Shown here: positions 63,100 through 64,000 of the stretch, one piece after another
How positions within the stretch are numbered: position 1 is the stretch's first letter
Layout of the letters: each line of letters begins with the position of its first letter
Source of the DNA: Ichthyophthirius multifiliis
Lineage: Eukaryota > Ciliophora > Oligohymenophorea > Hymenostomatida
Direction: 5' to 3'
NCBI RefSeq assembly: GCF_000220395.1
Contig: NW_004086233.1
Coordinates: 33,723 to 97,722 of the forward strand
DNA: 64,000 nt
Translations under genes and position numbers: made by a program
The notes under the pieces: model-generated
What the model was told of the DNA's origin: nothing
Database searches by the model: none
What the model saw: only the letters and a program-made list of their open reading frames with translations

Positions 63100-64000
63100 A
63101 TGTCAGAGTTACCATATATAGGATAAGAATATAACATATAAACTGATATTAGTAAAAGATAAATAAAATCAAATAAAAGTATTAAAATAAAATATAATAA
63201 GAAAAATAATGTATTTGAAAGGTTTTTTAACTAAAAAATTAATTTTTTTAATATTCTTTTTTATGGGAAAAAAAAAAAAAGATTGAAAAAAAGAACTTTA
63301 AGAGCAAAAGTAATAAAATTAATAGATTAAAATATGAATTTTAGATGTAGCAAATTATCTGAATTTCAATAAAAAGTAAAAAATTAGAAAGAAAATTAAA
63401 TTATATATCGTAGTAAATCATATAAATAATCATGCCAATAAAAGAACTTTTCTAAAAAACCTTTTGTATTTTCCTCTTGTTAAAATGGGGAATTTTATCC
63501 TACTCTTTATTCTAAAAAATGCGAAGAAAAAATAGACGATTCATATATATTTGACTCTTAATATAAAAATGAGGATATAGAAACAATGAATACTTTTAAA
63601 ATAATATGCTAAAATTTATCTAAAGAAGATATTTTAAATGTAAAATAACAATATAAAAAATTTGCTTTATAATAAACAAAAATAAGATCGGTGAAGATCC
63701 TGCGTATTATATTGTAAAGGAAAAACATAGAAAAAGAAAATAATTCTTAGATTCTAAATTATGGGATGGATTTGTGGAATAAAGTCGAATGTATTTTTAA
63801 AATATTTTAGTTTTATTTTATATTAATAATTATTAATTTTTATAAAAAGGAATAAATAAAAATAATTGGCATCCAATTTTGTTCCAACCAAAATTTAAGA
63901 ATTCAAAAATAAAAAACTTTACTAATCTTTAGAAAATATTAAAGAATTTAATTATGACTCTCTTGAGAAAAAAAAAAATGTAAAGTCTCTTTTATAATAT
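63100..64000 (+). CDS. Unknown basic protein, 3' end outside the window
   Basis: Starts at ATG 63100 (MSELPYIGQEYNIQTDISKR) after an A-rich leader. The first exon ends near 63220 at a GTTTTT donor, with an intron to about 63283 (...AAAAAAAG). The second exon reads KRTLRAKVIKLIDQNMNFRC, KNFSKKPFVFSSCQNGEFYP and TLYSKKCEEKIDDSYIFDSQ. After a one-base break in an A5 run near 63679, it continues KIGEDPAYYIVKEKHRKRKQ with FLDSKLWDGFVEQSRM. Another intron ends near 63848 before GINKNNWHPILFQPKFKNSK. No TGA before the window end. Cys and Trp content and regular introns make it a real gene; I do not recognise the family. Confidence 0.55.

Overview
The window reads as nuclear (probably macronuclear) DNA of an oligohymenophorean ciliate. 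The evidence: extreme A+T content (well over 80% by eye); very short AT-rich GT..AG introns; A-rich leaders before ATG; and conserved proteins that read through only if TAA and TAG mean glutamine and TGA alone is stop. In the phosphatase at 31831, two invariant Gln positions of the catalytic signature are written TAA and TAG. The A+T level and gene style fit a hymenostome such as Ichthyophthirius better than Tetrahymena; this is inference, not proof. Standard-code ORFs show only fragments of the real genes, so the models below use code 6, and exon edges are approximate unless stated.

Layout. 1-2.2 kb: an unidentified plus-strand open region. 2.5-6.2 kb: three minus-strand genes, namely a coiled-coil protein with FxPxIN motifs, a METTL13-type methyltransferase and a GOS28/GOSR1-type Qb-SNARE. 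6.2-9.9 kb: mostly featureless AT-rich DNA. 9.9-11.5 kb: plus-strand exons of a protein with an AT-hook. 12-13.3 kb: a membrane-anchored SPRY protein. 13.5-24.4 kb: a very large inositol 1,4,5-trisphosphate receptor-like Ca2+ channel, complete from MIR repeats to pore and C-terminal tail. 26.8-31.7 kb: a coiled-coil protein, a type I membrane protein and a TMEM33-like multipass protein.

31.8-38 kb: PP6-type phosphatase catalytic subunit, MAP kinase with a TDY activation loop, and Rab GDP-dissociation inhibitor. 38.4-42.8 kb: a large Gly-rich/Cys-rich membrane protein of ciliate type. 43-51.2 kb: PP2A B55 regulatory subunit, a cyclic-nucleotide-binding K+ channel with a zinc-knuckle-like tail, and a polo-like kinase with both polo boxes. 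51.7-56.4 kb: a CEP135/Bld10 basal-body scaffold. 57.5-64 kb: a coiled-coil protein, two EF-hand type proteins and a partial unknown gene.

Functionally the window is rich in signalling and cytoskeletal control: Ca2+ release and sensing, phosphatase and kinase regulators, basal-body assembly and vesicle traffic. There is no evidence of operons. I found no tRNA, rRNA, CRISPR or transposon. The strongest cross-cutting oddity is a set of single-base frame breaks in otherwise clean conserved genes, most at A/T homopolymers. They look like sequencing or assembly deletions rather than programmed frameshifting, though one, in the PP6 gene, is not at an obvious long homopolymer. I did not find a convincing new multi-gene system.
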